A stretch of DNA of 64,000 nt from Gari tellinella (taxonomy: Eukaryota; Mollusca; Bivalvia; Cardiida; Psammobiidae). Below are positions 30,461-41,844 of this stretch, in pieces. The notes under the pieces are model-generated. The model searched no databases, was not told the origin of the DNA, and was given only the letters and a program-made list of their open reading frames with translations. Positions within the stretch are counted from its first letter, which is position 1, and each line of letters begins with the position of its first letter. The DNA lies in contig OV277857.1 of the NCBI GenBank assembly GCA_922989275.2, positions 7,068,001-7,132,000 of the forward strand. Direction: 5' to 3'. The position numbers and the translations under genes are program-made.

Positions 30461-31190
30461 AGGGGGTAGGTGCACCTTTGGAAAGTAATTACCAAATTCT
30501 TCAAACTTTGCATAAAGACAGTAAAATTAGTTTATATGACAAAACTGGTGTAAAAAGTGGGGGTACCGGACCTTTCTTATTCACAAATTGAGATTTTTCA
30601 AGGCTACCCCTCTAAAATTGAAGCTTCATAAAAACTCCTACTTTTTTGTACTACGGTTTTTCAATCTTTATTTAAACAATCTATTTGTACAAAAAGTATC
30701 CTAATTTACATTACCATAGTAAGAATAAACTCTGAAAATAATGTTTTATCAAGATCCAAAATAAAAATGTTTGATTTCACCGGAACGGAGTAAATTTTAC
30801 CCCACCCACTTTTTTATAATGGGAGAATAAGGCACAGTGAAAATTGCCTTACAAATGGTAGCAAACTAATTACCAAATTTTTTATTTGTTGTTTTTAGCC
30901 TTGCAAACAAAAAGTTTTAGTGAAATAGCAAATAAAAACACAGGGTCCCGGATCTTTTAAAAAAAGATATAGATCATTTTATCTAAAAAAAATCATTTTT
31001 CTCATTTTTTCAATTTTTCGTGTATTTTTACTAAAAATATTTTTTTTCAACAAAATTTCATTTTATCTATTGAGTTATCTATAATTTATACTAAAACTGT
31101 ACTACCATGAAAATTTCATGCTTACATTCTGAGAAATTGAAATGAAATCGGATGTAACAAAATGCAACCTACCTATGAAAACAGTGTATG
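30461..31190. other. possible unnamed repeat element
   Basis: Starts AAGGGGGTAGGTGCACC and ends GCAACCTACCTATG, a weak inverted match (GGTAGGT). The inside is AT-rich with GGACCTTTC and TTTTACCCCACCC strings. It has a different texture from its surroundings and no open frame. Confidence 0.35.
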
Positions 31191-31700
31191 CTGTAAACTA
31201 CGAATAGGACATAAAACTTAAAAAGTCCCTTCCGGAACGAAAATCCAGTTTTTTCCCGGGAAAATAGTATTTTATTACTGTATGCATTCACCAAAAATGA
31301 GTTCTTAACATTTTTTTGAAAATGAGTTCGTAAAATTTTTCGGAAATTTCATAATGCTCAAAAAGACAGGCCGACATCCGGAAAAGAACAACGACTTCTC
31401 CCATGTTCGTAAAAGTCTTATGAGAATCTATAAATTGCCTTTCAATGCCTCTACTTGTTAAAATAATGACACGTTTATATTCCTATACTTAAGTATTATT
31501 TCTGATTTTCAAATTAGGTAAGTGAACGACTAATGCTACCGTATGTTTAACTTAATTTCTGATAGTGAGGATCTCAAAATCAGGAGACAATTTCACAAAT
31601 TCAATGTATCATTAACGTATTACAATGCACTACTGGAAGTTGTGTGGCGCCGCAGATTTTAATCAGATTCAATTCTAATGGAACATCATCTTTATATGAG
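31191..31700. other. no gene recognised
   Basis: AT-rich unique sequence with a TTCTTAAC/AGTTCGTAA near-repeat at 31300-31340. Confidence 0.35.
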
Positions 31701-31705
31701 ACGTA

Positions 31706-31927
31706 TTAACTCTTACCATGCTAGCGGTGGATATATCCTACATTGATAACCTTTGCAAACAGTTTGAATCTAGATGAGACGCCGCGTAACGCGGCGTCTC
31801 ATCTGGATCCAAATTGTTTGACACTCTAACAAGTATGTTTTGAAAAGGAATTTTGAAAAACTATTTTTTGAACAATAACAGACGACAATTGTTGCAGACG
31901 ACAAAATTGCCCTGCATGCAGAGAGTT
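31706..31927 (+). mobile_element. Family F MITE, copy F3
   Basis: TTAACTCTTACCATGCTAGC to CATGCAGAGAGTTA. Core GATGAGACGCCGCGTAACGC and inverse. Two adjacent CAGACGACAA boxes lie at 31880-31905. Confidence 0.75.
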
Positions 31928-31994
31928 ATATAACATTGTTGCAGGAACAAATACCGATAATTTGTTACATCTATGCATCATGTTATATATAAAA

Positions 31995-32405
31995 AGTGAT
32001 GGCGTCAAATTAATGTACAGAGAAATATAGGCATGACACGTGTGAGTGCGTCAATGTGATAGAGCTCTATAGAAATAATGGCATGACAAAACTGGTGGCG
32101 TCAATGTGATATATAGAAATCTTGTCATGAGAAAAATGATGGCGTCAAAGTGATATACAGAAAATTCTTGACATGACAGGTGTGCTGGCGTCAAGATGAT
32201 GTACAAGTACAGAGAATTCTTGGCATGACAAAAGAGATGGCGTCAATGTGAAATACAGAATACTCATTGCATGACAAAAGTGATGACGCCAAATAGATAT
32301 ACAGAGAATTATTGAAATGACAGGTGTGCTGGCGTAAAGGTGATATACAGAAAAATAGTGGCTTAACAAGTGCGATCTGCCGTCAAAGATATATACAGAG
32401 AAATC
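31995..32405. repeat. minisatellite, about 45-60 bp unit
   Basis: Seven to eight imperfect units with GGCATGACAAAA, GTGATGGCGTCAA and GTGATATACAGAGAA. Units vary in length and sequence, so the array is old. Confidence 0.85.
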
Positions 32406-32424
32406 TCGACAAAGCGTTCAATGT

Positions 32425-32505
32425 TTTTTGCAATGGAAATAATTGTTTTAGCGCAAACGCCATCATTAGAAAAAAAAAATAACATCAACATAACGTTTTT
32501 TCCAA
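32425..32505 (+). mobile_element. Family A right arm fragment
   Basis: GCAATGGAAATAATTGTTTT, AGCGCAAACGCC and AACGTTTTTTCC. Confidence 0.5.
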
Positions 32506-32544
32506 CCGTTTAGATAAACAGCATCCTGCTAAACTCTCAACATA

Positions 32545-32895
32545 TTATGGACAAATAAGATATTTCGTATAGTGTCCACTGGGGATACTATATACAACGT
32601 TAAACTCAAAATCAAAGTGTATATTGATCAATAGTTTCACAATATGGACACGAAAATGTATTTCGAAACCTTTGTAGAGCCAAAATTCATGCCATAGTGT
32701 TGTCTGCTGTAAAGTTGTTTTCTGCATATAAATCAATGAGTTATTCGAGTATACTCGTATCTTTAAGTATATATAAATACGAGTATAAACATAGCGAGTG
32801 CTGAACATGTTGTATCCTAATGCGACGCCGACTACCATAGAGAATAATCTTGATAAAAATGTTTGCGAAACTGAATCAATATTCGCCTGATATTA
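32545..32895. other. no gene recognised
   Basis: AT-rich sequence. A 97-codon frame on the minus strand has no recognisable domain. Confidence 0.35.
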
Positions 32896-32899
32896 GCTA

Positions 32900-33116
32900 C
32901 AGTTCTAATACAATTTTCTTGCCCAATAAACACATTTGTATTAAAGCAATTATTTCCGTTGCAAACAGTTTGGCGTCTGAACTAGCTCAAATAAATTGCC
33001 ACTAATATAAATATTATGTTTGTCTCAAAGTTAAAAAAGTTGTCATTGTTACATTTACTGTACTCTGCTTTCGTATAGCTTCGATTAAACGAAGAAGAAT
33101 AACGTCTTTTTCGCTG
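32900..33116 (-). mobile_element. Family A relic
   Basis: CAGTTCTAATACAATTTTC, GCCCAATAAACACATTTG, GCAAACAGTTTGGCGTCTGA and GTCTTTTTCGCTG. The core has collapsed. Confidence 0.6.
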
Positions 33117-33124
33117 TACTAGCA

Positions 33125-33645
33125 GTCATTAATTTACAAACAGACTTTACTTTACCATTTACCAATAGATATCATTCTAGATCAGTGCAGCTTTATCATG
33201 AAATCAAACTCCATTATAATCAAATTGCTGATGGTTAGCTTGAAAGATGCGATATTGATTTCTACTGAAATTCTCTGCAACATCTTTGATGGTAGATTCC
33301 TGAAAATGTGTGTCTGCAAGAAATGTAGTCTGCTTTTATTTTTGATCGCTGTACAAAATAGTGTCAATCAGTCTGGGACTGTCTTGTACAGATTTAAATT
33401 TACATAATAATTATCCAAGTGACAACATTGAAGTTTGGAATCCAATGAGAACCCAAGTGATTGGTTTGGGAAAATAGTGCAAAATTCGTTCCCGCGTTAA
33501 TTTTTGCATACAAAAGTGAATTTTGCTCTCCCACAATACAGAAATTGAACATCGTGTGAAAAGTACCATACAAGAAACTTACAGTAAAACTCCGCTATTT
33601 TTACTACTTACATGAATAATTAGTTCGAATAATAAATCAGGGTAC
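33125..33645. other. no gene recognised
   Basis: AT-rich sequence. Frames of about 60-69 codons on both strands at 33182-33407 overlap and have no recognisable domain or splice context. Confidence 0.35.
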
Positions 33646-33647
33646 TG

Positions 33648-33735
33648 CAGAAAGCAGAATGAAAGTAAAGCAGTCATCCCTGAAGGCGATTTCTGCCTCA
33701 ACTTCGACCTGCATTAATCAGCCAATTGTCTTCAA
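33648..33735. repeat. Family G hairpin, degraded
   Basis: GCAGAATGAAAGTAAAGCAG and TTTCTGCCTCAACTTCGACC with GCATTAATCAG. Confidence 0.45.
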
Positions 33736-33811
33736 GATTGAAAACAAAACATTATTCTAAAAGGTCGTGATAGATGGGCCATATTGTATCATTAAGTTGA
33801 GAAACTGTATA

Positions 33812-34030
33812 TTAACCCTTATTCTATAGTAATATTATCTGCTTTAAAACTGCAAAAAATGTCATTTCGTATTTTTCAATTTTTTTTTTTTTTAATTTTG
33901 ATAAATGAAACTTAAAGACGGTTGTCAAATAGCTTGGATCCAGACCAGACGCCGCGTTACGCGGCGTCTGATCTGGATCCAAACTGTTTGCAAATATCAG
34001 TCAAGTCGCAATGGGCATGATAAGGGCTAA
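33812..34030 (+). mobile_element. Family B MITE, copy B18
   Basis: TTAACCCTTATTCTATAG to ATGATAAGGGCTAA. Core GACGCCGCGTTACGCGGCGTC at 33948-33968, nearly perfect; a T13-14 run lies before it. Confidence 0.75.
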
Positions 34031-34165
34031 GTCTCAAGAAGTCTATATGTAATCAGCATGACGAGAGGTTATAATGATGCATCAGAATGTATTATAGGTG
34101 CGTGAGAAACTAATTAGGGCGAACTGATGAGCACGAATGGGAGAATAACGTCAATATTAATACAA

Positions 34166-34290
34166 TGTACTGTGGGGAAGACGTTATATGCTCCCGTTTA
34201 AATAAATCTGAACGCAATTGCAATAAGACCAAATGAAGGATTTTTTCCTTAATATATTGGTTCTTATTTCAATCTGAGTGGCGAAACGTA
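34166..34290 (+). mobile_element. Family A left half
   Basis: TA then CTGTGGGGAAGACG, GCTCCCGTTTAAATAAA and CTGAGTGGCGAAACG. No core. Confidence 0.5.
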
Positions 34291-34629
34291 TGATACTTGA
34301 AACTTTATAATTTGGTTAAACGCCTATTTTCACAAATCATGCAATCAATGGCGTTGTACATCGAGATAGAATCAAAGCAGTTAAAAATAATAATAAAAAA
34401 ATATTATAATAATATTAATTCGGCATTTAATATAAAGCTCAAACACATTTATACAGATATAACTTTTTTTTCTCGACTATTACAAATCTAACTAGTTAAG
34501 ATACTGATACCCGTCATACATAACGCATGCCTTTAATAGCAAAAATCCACATGTTAACGAAACGAAATACAATGTATACTGTAATGTTAACATTAGCAGT
34601 TTTGTTTAGAATATTGAGGTTTTGTTGAT

Positions 34630-34750
34630 GGCTTATTTTAAAGTAAGTGTCAAACAGGTTTGAGTCTGATCAGACACCTACTACCTTTCGTAGAGCCCCA
34701 TTTGTTCGACCAAATGACACACTGGCGGTGTCAGGAGCGGACGATAGCTT
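34630..34750 (+). mobile_element. Family B core fragment
   Basis: GTGTCAAACAGGTTTGAGTC and TGATCAGACACC, then unrelated sequence up to the family C copy. Confidence 0.45.
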
Positions 34751-34999
34751 AACTCTTTGAACCCTAGTCCCGCATATAGGCGTGCTTTTCAAACAGTGTA
34801 CATGTGAATAGTACACTTGTCCTATGCAAACAGAGAAGACCCTGATCAGAGGGCTCCGAAAGGAGCCCTCTGATCAGGGTCTTCACTGTTTGTCATAATG
34901 CCAAACATTCACAAAAACAACCCTTAGAAGTCAGAAATGGACTAGACTAAAATGGAAACTGGAATTGTCCATTTAAAGTTTCAGGGAGGAAATAGTTAA
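34750..34999 (+). mobile_element. Family C MITE, copy C8 (full length)
   Basis: TTAACTCTTTGAACCC to GGAAATAGTTAA. Core CCTGATCAGAGGGCTCC and its inverse around GAAAG, nearly perfect over 60 bp. Confidence 0.85.
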
Positions 35000-35169
35000 A
35001 GTAAGATGAATCTAAAGTAAAGGTCCTTATAGAAGTATTCTGTTGTACTATTACCAGACTTTACTGTATCTTTAGTTTGTATAGACACGTGATTCTATAA
35101 GAAGATGTAGTGAATAATATTTTATTCATGTCCCGTTTAAACGAATGCTACAAAAAAGATAAAGTGAAG

Positions 35170-35296
35170 TACATTTGATCAGGATCAAAACCGGTTGCCA
35201 CTTGTTTTGAAATAACGTCAGATATACTGCCTTAATTCTAACTTTGAAACGACATTGCAGACAGTAATATTGAAGCAGAGGACAATTTTGGCAGTG
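35170..35296 (-). mobile_element. Family B right half
   Basis: GATCAGGATCAAAACCGGTT, TGAAATAACGTCAG, GCAGACAGTAATATTGAAGC and TTTTGGCAGTG. It stops where the next element begins; no TTAA end. Confidence 0.6.
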
Positions 35297-35850
35297 GTAA
35301 ATATGCTATTCCTACCCACTCTACACGTTTCTTACGCGTTCGTTAACCGTTTACTATGCGTTTATTATCCGTTTCGTTAAAACGCCTTTCCTAGCCGTTT
35401 CTTTACGCGTTTATTTACGCGTTTAAAAGAGCCCGGATGAAAGGGTCATCAATTAGCCGACGGACCCCTTAGCTTAAGCGGTTTACACATCCAGCTTTAA
35501 GACATGTGTATTACAGAACATTAGGTGGTATCGCCGATAACATTGCTATCTTAATTGACAATACACTGTTAATCCCCCGATATCTGAGTGGTATATATAG
35601 GCTAGTTACATAAATAGATTGGTTACATGCGGGTGGCAAGTGTCTGTCGATAAGATCTGAAATATCCGCGTGAAACGGATAACTGAAGCATCAATCGCAA
35701 CATCTCTGGTATAATCGTTTATTAACGCGTTTAAACGGGTTAAGATCGTTCGGCGTTGAGCGTTCGTTAACCGTTCGTTAACCGTTCACTATGCGTTTTC
35801 TTACACATAGATTAACGCGTAAATGGGTAGGAATAGCGTATTTACCACTG
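35292..35850. mobile_element. 559-bp element related to family A
   Basis: Near-perfect TIRs: CAGTGGTAAATATGCTATTC then CTACCCA at the left, and the inverse of CAGTGGTAAATACGCTATTC then CTACCCA at the right. Both subterminal regions are rich in ACGCGTT, CGTTAACCG and GCGTTTA strings, like the ACGCAAACG and TAAACGCG arms of family A. The middle 250 bp encodes nothing visible. The right flank is TA; the left is not. Confidence 0.75.
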
Positions 35851-35869
35851 TATTTTGAAAGAGTTAACG

Positions 35870-35960
35870 ATTGGTTTTAGCCTGCATTGCTACTAATTCA
35901 GAACCTAATGAGATACCGAGTTACCCGGCGTCTGATCAGGCTCCAAACTGTTTAAGACGA
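35870..35960 (-). mobile_element. Family A core fragment
   Basis: GAGTTACCCGGCGTCTGATC and AGGCTCCAAACTGTTTAAGA; the rest is decayed. Confidence 0.5.
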
Positions 35961-36077
35961 ATATAAATATTTTGGTTACAAACGTGTTGTTTTGAGCAAG
36001 TTTGCCATACTATCCATTGTGTCACACTTTTAAATATTCAAATGGCGTTAGACGTTATATTAGTGTCACTTACAGTA

Positions 36078-36323
36078 CAGTGGAGAATTTGTTATTATTT
36101 CCCAATAAACGCGTTTACGCTAAAACTATTATTTGCAGTGCAAACAGTTTGGAGCCAGATCAGACGCCGGGTAACCCGGCGTCTGATCAGGCTCCAAGCT
36201 GTTTGCCACCAAGATAAACATGAAATATCAGAATTGTCCAAAAGCTGTTCTTTTCTACGTTTTAGTGCTTTGCGTTTGCGTACGTTTGCGTTTAAACGGG
36301 AAAGAATAACAGATTCTCCACTG
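36078..36323 (-). mobile_element. Family A MITE, copy A29, with 20-bp flanking repeats
   Basis: Complete. Direct repeats TATTAGTGTCACTTACAGTA (36058-36077) and TATTAGTGTCACTTACAATA (36324-36343) enclose it, 19 of 20 matching. Confidence 0.92.
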
Positions 36324-36498
36324 TATTAGTGTCACTTACAATACGCCTGACAGATACACTTTTCAATCTATTGTCGTACTTATGAATATTTATACATGTA
36401 GGCAATTTCGTGCTTTAAATGAGAAGAGAGTAATTCAGTGCGTAAACTATTCAATTCCTTCACATAATTCCCCCGCTATTATAAGCTACATTACCATA

Positions 36499-36727
36499 CA
36501 GTGGAGAAAGCGTTTTTCTTTTCCATTCAAACGCAAACGAAACGCAAACGCAATACACTAAATGTAGCAAATGGTATCTTTTGTTTTTAATTTTCAAATA
36601 TCTATTTCTATCCGGGTAGCAATCAGTTTGAAGATTGGTCAGACGCCTGGCTCCAAACTGATTGCAATGGAAATAATAGTTTTAGCGTAAACGTGTTTAT
36701 TGGGAAAGAATAACGTTTTCTCCACTG
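36499..36727 (+). mobile_element. Family A MITE, copy A30
   Basis: Complete and TA-flanked. The inner stem is deleted: GGTCAGACGCCTGGCTCC. Confidence 0.85.
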
Positions 36728-37050
36728 TATATAATGTCTTATGAGATACTAAAACCCTCTTATACGAACACGCCAAGGAAATAATTAATTGATGATAAAG
36801 ACATGTTACAGCATAAAGCAAGAACAAACATAAAGCTGAGTGCTAATGTGTGACCGTTCTGCTTTACTTTGATCTTGCTAGAGAAAAACATAGAAAACAA
36901 AATTGCGTTGAATCATTGCTCCTTGTACCGCGATTTTGCATCTTTTACAATGAACATTTAACGAGTACAGACACCATAGACAGATTTCAAATTCTTTCTT
37001 TCAGCTTTAAGCAAAAAACTTTGCACACGGTGTACATGTATACCAAGATA

Positions 37051-37296
37051 CAGTGGAGAATCTGTTATTCTTTCCCGTTTAAACGCAAACGTACGCAAAC
37101 GCTAAGCACTAAAACGTAGAAAAGAACAATTTTTTGACAATTCTGATAATTCATGTTTATCTTGGTGGCAAACAGTATGGAGCCTGATCAGACGCCGGGT
37201 TACCCGGCGTCTGATCTGGCTCCAAACTGTTTGCACTGCAAATAATAGTTTTAGCGTAAACGCGTTTATTGGGAAAGAATAACAGATTCTCCACTG
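37051..37296 (+). mobile_element. Family A MITE, copy A31
   Basis: Complete and TA-flanked; its right TA leads straight into a half family C copy. Confidence 0.9.
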
Positions 37297-37457
37297 TAAG
37301 AGGGCTCATGAAAGAACCTCTGATCAGGGTCTACACTGTTTGTAAATTTTAAATATATTATAAAAACAACAACCATAATATTATATAGTCAAAATTTGAC
37401 TAAATCTAATTAGAAACTTGAATTGTCTATTAAATGTTTCAGGGATGAATGAGTTAA
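37297..37457 (+). mobile_element. Family C right half
   Basis: GAGGGCTCATGAAAGAACC, GATCAGGGTCTACACTGTTT, GAAACTTGAATTGTC and GATGAATGAGTTAA. Confidence 0.7.
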
Positions 37458-37677
37458 GCAGTCTTCATAGAAGGGTCAATGGTTATTTCCTTGGAAAGAT
37501 ACGGGAATGTAACGGAATAGTTATGATTAATCTGGCTTGTGATTGAATTATTCGAAAATGTCAGACAACTTTCGCTCAATTATACAGCACAAAAACATCT
37601 AAACATGGGTGTCTGACTAAACATTCTGTGTCAAGATAATATCTCTCTCAAAACGTTTTACTGCAATAGCTTTCAGT

Positions 37678-37927
37678 TTAACTCTTTGAACCCTAGTCAC
37701 GCAAATATGCGTCATTTGCAAACACTATACCTGTAAGGAGTACACCTGTCCTACACAAACAGTGTAGAGCCTGAATAGAGGGCTCCGAAAAGAGCCCTCT
37801 GATCAGGCTATACACTATTTGTCATTTTGATATATATGGTAAAATCAACCCTAAAAAGTAAATAATGGGCTAAACAAAATTGAAAACTAACATTGTCCAT
37901 TTGAGGTTTCAGGGAGGAAAGGGTTAA
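37678..37927 (+). mobile_element. Family C MITE, copy C10 (full length)
   Basis: TTAACTCTTTGAACCC to GGAAAGGGTTAA. Core with GAGGGCTCC-GAAAA-GAGCCCTC. Confidence 0.85.
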
Positions 37928-38109
37928 GGTTGGAAGAAACCTTATTATTAATGTCATACAACAAAAACCCGATTTGAGATTCAGTTACTCGGCGTCTGAT
38001 ATTGACTCTTTGCAAATACCAGTGTTGTCGTGTGAATTAATAAAAACGTTTAAAAAGCCATTCTATTGAGGTCATTAAGCGTTATAAAAAATGTTTTAGA
38101 AAGCACGGG

Positions 38110-38500
38110 TACATGTACCGTCAACTTATTTATTGTTGTGTTAGAGTGGCATGCATAAAAGCCAACACCAGTTCAATCAAAATCCAAATGACCTACATAC
38201 AGAAAAGGGTAATAAATCACTAGTAATATTGTAATATTATATTATTTATTGCGTAAAAACAACCGTGACATACATATTGAACGAAACAGACAACAGAATT
38301 TGACGGTATAGTTGATGATTTCTCCCTAATCTGTCAAGGGTTGTTTTCTGCACTATTTTGCCAACCAACAAACTCTGCAGACCCTGTTAACTGTTCTTTG
38401 TATAAAAATATAGATTCTGCAAGCACTTAATGACAAACCAGCGGTCATTCAAAATACGGTTGCACTTTGAGCAATCTAGACAGTTCGCAGCTGAAGGTAA
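38110..38500. other. no gene recognised
   Basis: AT-rich sequence with no repeat motif. Confidence 0.35.
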
Positions 38501-38508
38501 TTCAAAAG

Positions 38509-38640
38509 TAATGAAAGAGAGAAAGAGAAACAGATGAGAGAGACATACATTCAGACAGAGACAGAAGTACAGACAGACAGTGATAAAGAGAGAAAGGGAG
38601 AGAAAGAGAGACTGAGATAAAGAAAGAGAAAAGTATTAAG
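38509..38640. repeat. GA-rich simple repeat
   Basis: GAAAGAGAGAAAGAGAAAC, AGACAGACAG and GGGAGAGAAAGAGAGAC. Confidence 0.9.
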
Positions 38641-38921
38641 GAGAATACATATACAATGTATTTAAAGAGGGACACAGAAATTAACAAACAGCAGTCGTAC
38701 TACAAAGGTAAGTGCGCGACATACACGTAAAAGACCACGACACAATCCCTATATTTGTAGTAGGAAGCATAAATTGCCTAATTTTTGGTGTAAAGCAATA
38801 AACAAAATAATTTTCTTGTCTTAGTTTATAAATAAGTCATGTTGATTACAGTTCAATCAGTGATTCGAACTTAGTGCACATTGGTTTCCAATTGTCCGAC
38901 TGACATCTAATCTGCATTATA

Positions 38922-39147
38922 CAGTGGAGAAAACGTTATTCTTTCCCAATAAATGCGTTTAAGCTTAAACTATTATTTCCAGTGCAAACAGTTTGGAACC
39001 AGATCAGACGCCGGGTAACCCGGCGTCTGATCAGGATCTAAACTGGTTGCCAATCAGATTAAAATAAATTGACAGAATTGTCAAGCAGTTGTCCATTTCT
39101 CCATTTCTTTTGCGTTTAAACGGGAAAGAATAACGTTTTCTCTACTG
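38922..39147 (-). mobile_element. Family A MITE, copy A32
   Basis: TA-flanked, TIR CAGTGGAGAAAACG / GTTTTCTCTACTG. The 3' arm is shortened. Confidence 0.87.
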
Positions 39148-39174
39148 TACTATCGTATTTTAAATTACTAATTA

Positions 39175-39420
39175 CAATGGAGAAAATGTTACTCTTTCCC
39201 ATTTATAAGCAAACGAAACGCAAACGCGGAGCAGTAAAATGTAGGCAATTGCAATTTTAGACATTTCTCATGATTTATTTTAAGCTGAGTGGCAAACGGT
39301 TTGAAGCCTGATCAGACGCCGGGTTACCCGGCGTCTGATCTGGCTCCAAACTGTTTGCAATGGAAATAATAGTTTTAGAGTTAACGCGTTTATTGGGAAA
39401 GAATAACGTTTTCCCCACTG
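39175..39420 (+). mobile_element. Family A MITE, copy A33, with 27-bp flanking repeats
   Basis: Opposite in orientation to A32. Direct repeats 39148-39174 and 39421-39447 (24 of 27 matching, both TACTAT...ATTA) enclose it. Confidence 0.9.
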
Positions 39421-39881
39421 TACTATTGTATTTTAAATTTCAAATTAATACTCAATTATTTTCTCTGACAATCTTTAGACGATTATATTTTACCTTGCAA
39501 ACAATTCGGATCCAGATCAGACTGTGTAAAAAAATAACAAGTAAAGACATTGGCTTATGTCGTTTCTTTTCAACAAAACAACAAGTTATGAAACCGAAAA
39601 AATTGTACAGAAATAAGTTATAAACCGGGTGATATACTGACAGTTGTGAAATATGGTTGAAGTTGACGAAATCTTTAACGTAGAAAGGGTGGTTTTATGA
39701 TCCTAATTTTCGTATCACCCTGCTTTAATCCGAATTCAAAAACGTGTTGCAAAATTCGACTTTCCTCTTTTCAGTCAGTCAAAGTATTACCAAATTTCTC
39801 TTACAAAAATAAACTTGTCAAGTAAGCACAGTCTATCACGAACGTTCCAAAACATGTTTTCGATATTAAAGAGATGTCACA

Positions 39882-39965
39882 GATTAAACCAGGGTAAAGG
39901 TAAAGCAAACAGCTCCGATAGGAGTTGTTTGCTTTATTTTCAACCTACTTTAATTTGCGACAACT
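39882..39965. repeat. Family G hairpin
   Basis: AGGTAAAGCAAACAGCTCC, then GGAGTTGTTTGCTTTATTT and CAACCTACTTTAA. Confidence 0.6.
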
Positions 39966-40204
39966 TTGCTTTTAAGAAAAGTTTGGAACTTGTTTTGTGA
40001 GTGGTCGGTTTAGGAAGACTCGATTGTGGAACATAATAAGTATTGATTTTCTTCTGTTACTCGCTTTTCGTGTACATTAAGCTAGATTGACGTTCTAGGA
40101 TTGAATTTTACGAGGCTGTTCAGGTCTCAACAGCTTGTCTTCATGGAATGATATGACCTTTCGTTCGCTTTTACCCTTTCACTATTAAATTTTCCTTGAG
40201 TTTT

Positions 40205-40420
40205 TTTACCCCTTCACCGTTTCATTGTCGTCTGCTTCAATTTTGTTGTTTGCAAGATCGTTCCAAATTAAGATTCAAATTGAATGTAGTATGAATAAAA
40301 CATATCGATACGAAAGTAACAGTTTGTATCCTGATCAGACGCCGCTTTACGCGGCGTCTGATCAGGATCCAAACTGTTTGCAAACGCACCTTCAAGCGTC
40401 TTTGAGAGTGAAAGGATTAA
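40205..40420 (+). mobile_element. Family B MITE, copy B21 (reference copy)
   Basis: TTTACCCCTTCACCG to GAGAGTGAAAGGATTAA. In order: CGTCTGCTTCAATTTTG, ATATCGATACGAA, core CTGATCAGACGCCGC-TTTAC-GCGGCGTCTGATCAG, CAAACGCACCTTCAAGCGTC. Most good B copies share this order and TTAA-type ends (piggyBac-like target, inferred). Confidence 0.82.
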
Positions 40421-40579
40421 ATTTTAAGACTACAATACATTGCCGTATCATTTTTTTTGAAGAAGTTTATTAGCCATTTCTGGAAGTAATTTCATTAACG
40501 TCACATTTATGTAGTTTGGATCCAATTGCAATCGTCACTCGTCGTCTAAATCCTACCAACGCCGAATTGATTGTGAGTA

Positions 40580-40812
40580 TATTTACGCCTACACCTATAT
40601 TTTGTCGTCTGCTCTAATATAGTTGTCTGTAAGATTATTTTAAAATTAGATTTAAGAGAGTACATTTGTATAACATAAAAAATTACATTATCGAAACGAG
40701 CGTCAAACAGTATTAATTCTGAACAGACACCGCGTAACGCCTACGGTGTCTGTTCAGGATCATAACTGTTTGCAACATTGTCTTTATGCGACTCCGGCGG
40801 TGAAAGAATTAA
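40580..40812 (+). mobile_element. Family B MITE, copy B22
   Basis: TTTTGTCGTCTGCTC, GAGCGTCAAACAGTATTAAT, core CTGAACAGACACCGCGTAAC and inverse, then GGCGGTGAAAGAATTAA. Confidence 0.7.
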
Positions 40813-41037
40813 CTTGATCTGAACGTTTGAACAGACTTCCTCCAAAACTCAGTATTCCGAACATTTTGCTACTTAAATCATGCTATTTGTGAGACGTTTG
40901 CTTTATTTTCAAATTTCTTTCAGCACAAACATGCCAGAAAGTACATGTAGCCAAAGTTTATTGAAGACACGTTCAAATGCCATGATATAAACATGAATAC
41001 ACATCGCAATATAGAGTATTAAAGGCGTTAAAGGGTT

Positions 41038-41262
41038 ACGACAGAAGTGTCTTTTTCTAAACACAACTTAACGAAAACACAATGCAAACTATTATCAGAA
41101 AATGACAGCATTTTAAATCAGGTGCGATTGACAAACATTTAAGAGCCTAATCAGACGCAGGGTAAACCGACGTCTGATCTGGTTCCCAACTGTTTCAATA
41201 GAAACAATTGGTAAAGAAAAAACGCGTGCATTGGGGAACGAGTAGTGTCATCTTGGCTGTAA
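41038..41262 (+). mobile_element. Family A relic
   Basis: AAGAGCCTAATCAGACGCAG, CGACGTCTGATCTGGTTCC, AACGCGTGCATTGGGGAACG and TGTCATCTTGGCTG. Confidence 0.6.
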
Positions 41263-41296
41263 CATTCAAACGACGAACGTGTTCACTGTTTACGTA

Positions 41297-41542
41297 CAGT
41301 GGAGAAAACATTACTCTTTCTCAATAAAAGCGTTTACGCTAAAACTAATATTTCCATTGCAAAGAGTCTGGATCCTGGTCAGACGCCGGGTAGCCGGCAT
41401 CTGATCAGGTTCCAAACTGATTGCCACTCAGATTCAAAAGCAATAATTAGAAATGGCAAAAATGGCAATTACCTACATTTTAGCGATTGGCGTTTGCGTT
41501 TCGTTTGCGCTTAAACGGGAAAGAATAACGTTTCCTCGACTG
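41297..41542 (-). mobile_element. Family A MITE, copy A35
   Basis: TA-flanked, TIR CAGTGGAGAAAACA / GTTTCCTCGACTG. Core GACGCCGGGTAGCCGGCATC. Confidence 0.85.
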
Positions 41543-41844
41543 TAACACGCTGTCTATTACTTCCCGGTCATAATCCTCAGAAATTGCCACAGACGAAAAA
41601 ACTCCGAGGCATCGGAATTGATTTAGGGATTAAATAATCTGTTTTTATTCGTTGTTTATAAATAACACTTCGACATTGACTGATGCAAATCCGCCTTCAG
41701 ACACGGATGAGAGATGGGTTACAATACGGTTTCTTTAAAAAACAAATCGTTTAATACCTAAAAACTAATGTTGCTGTCTAGATTATATAATCTTAGTAAG
41801 TGTTCTACCTTTACACTTGGTTTTCACATCTCTCAGTTTCCTGT

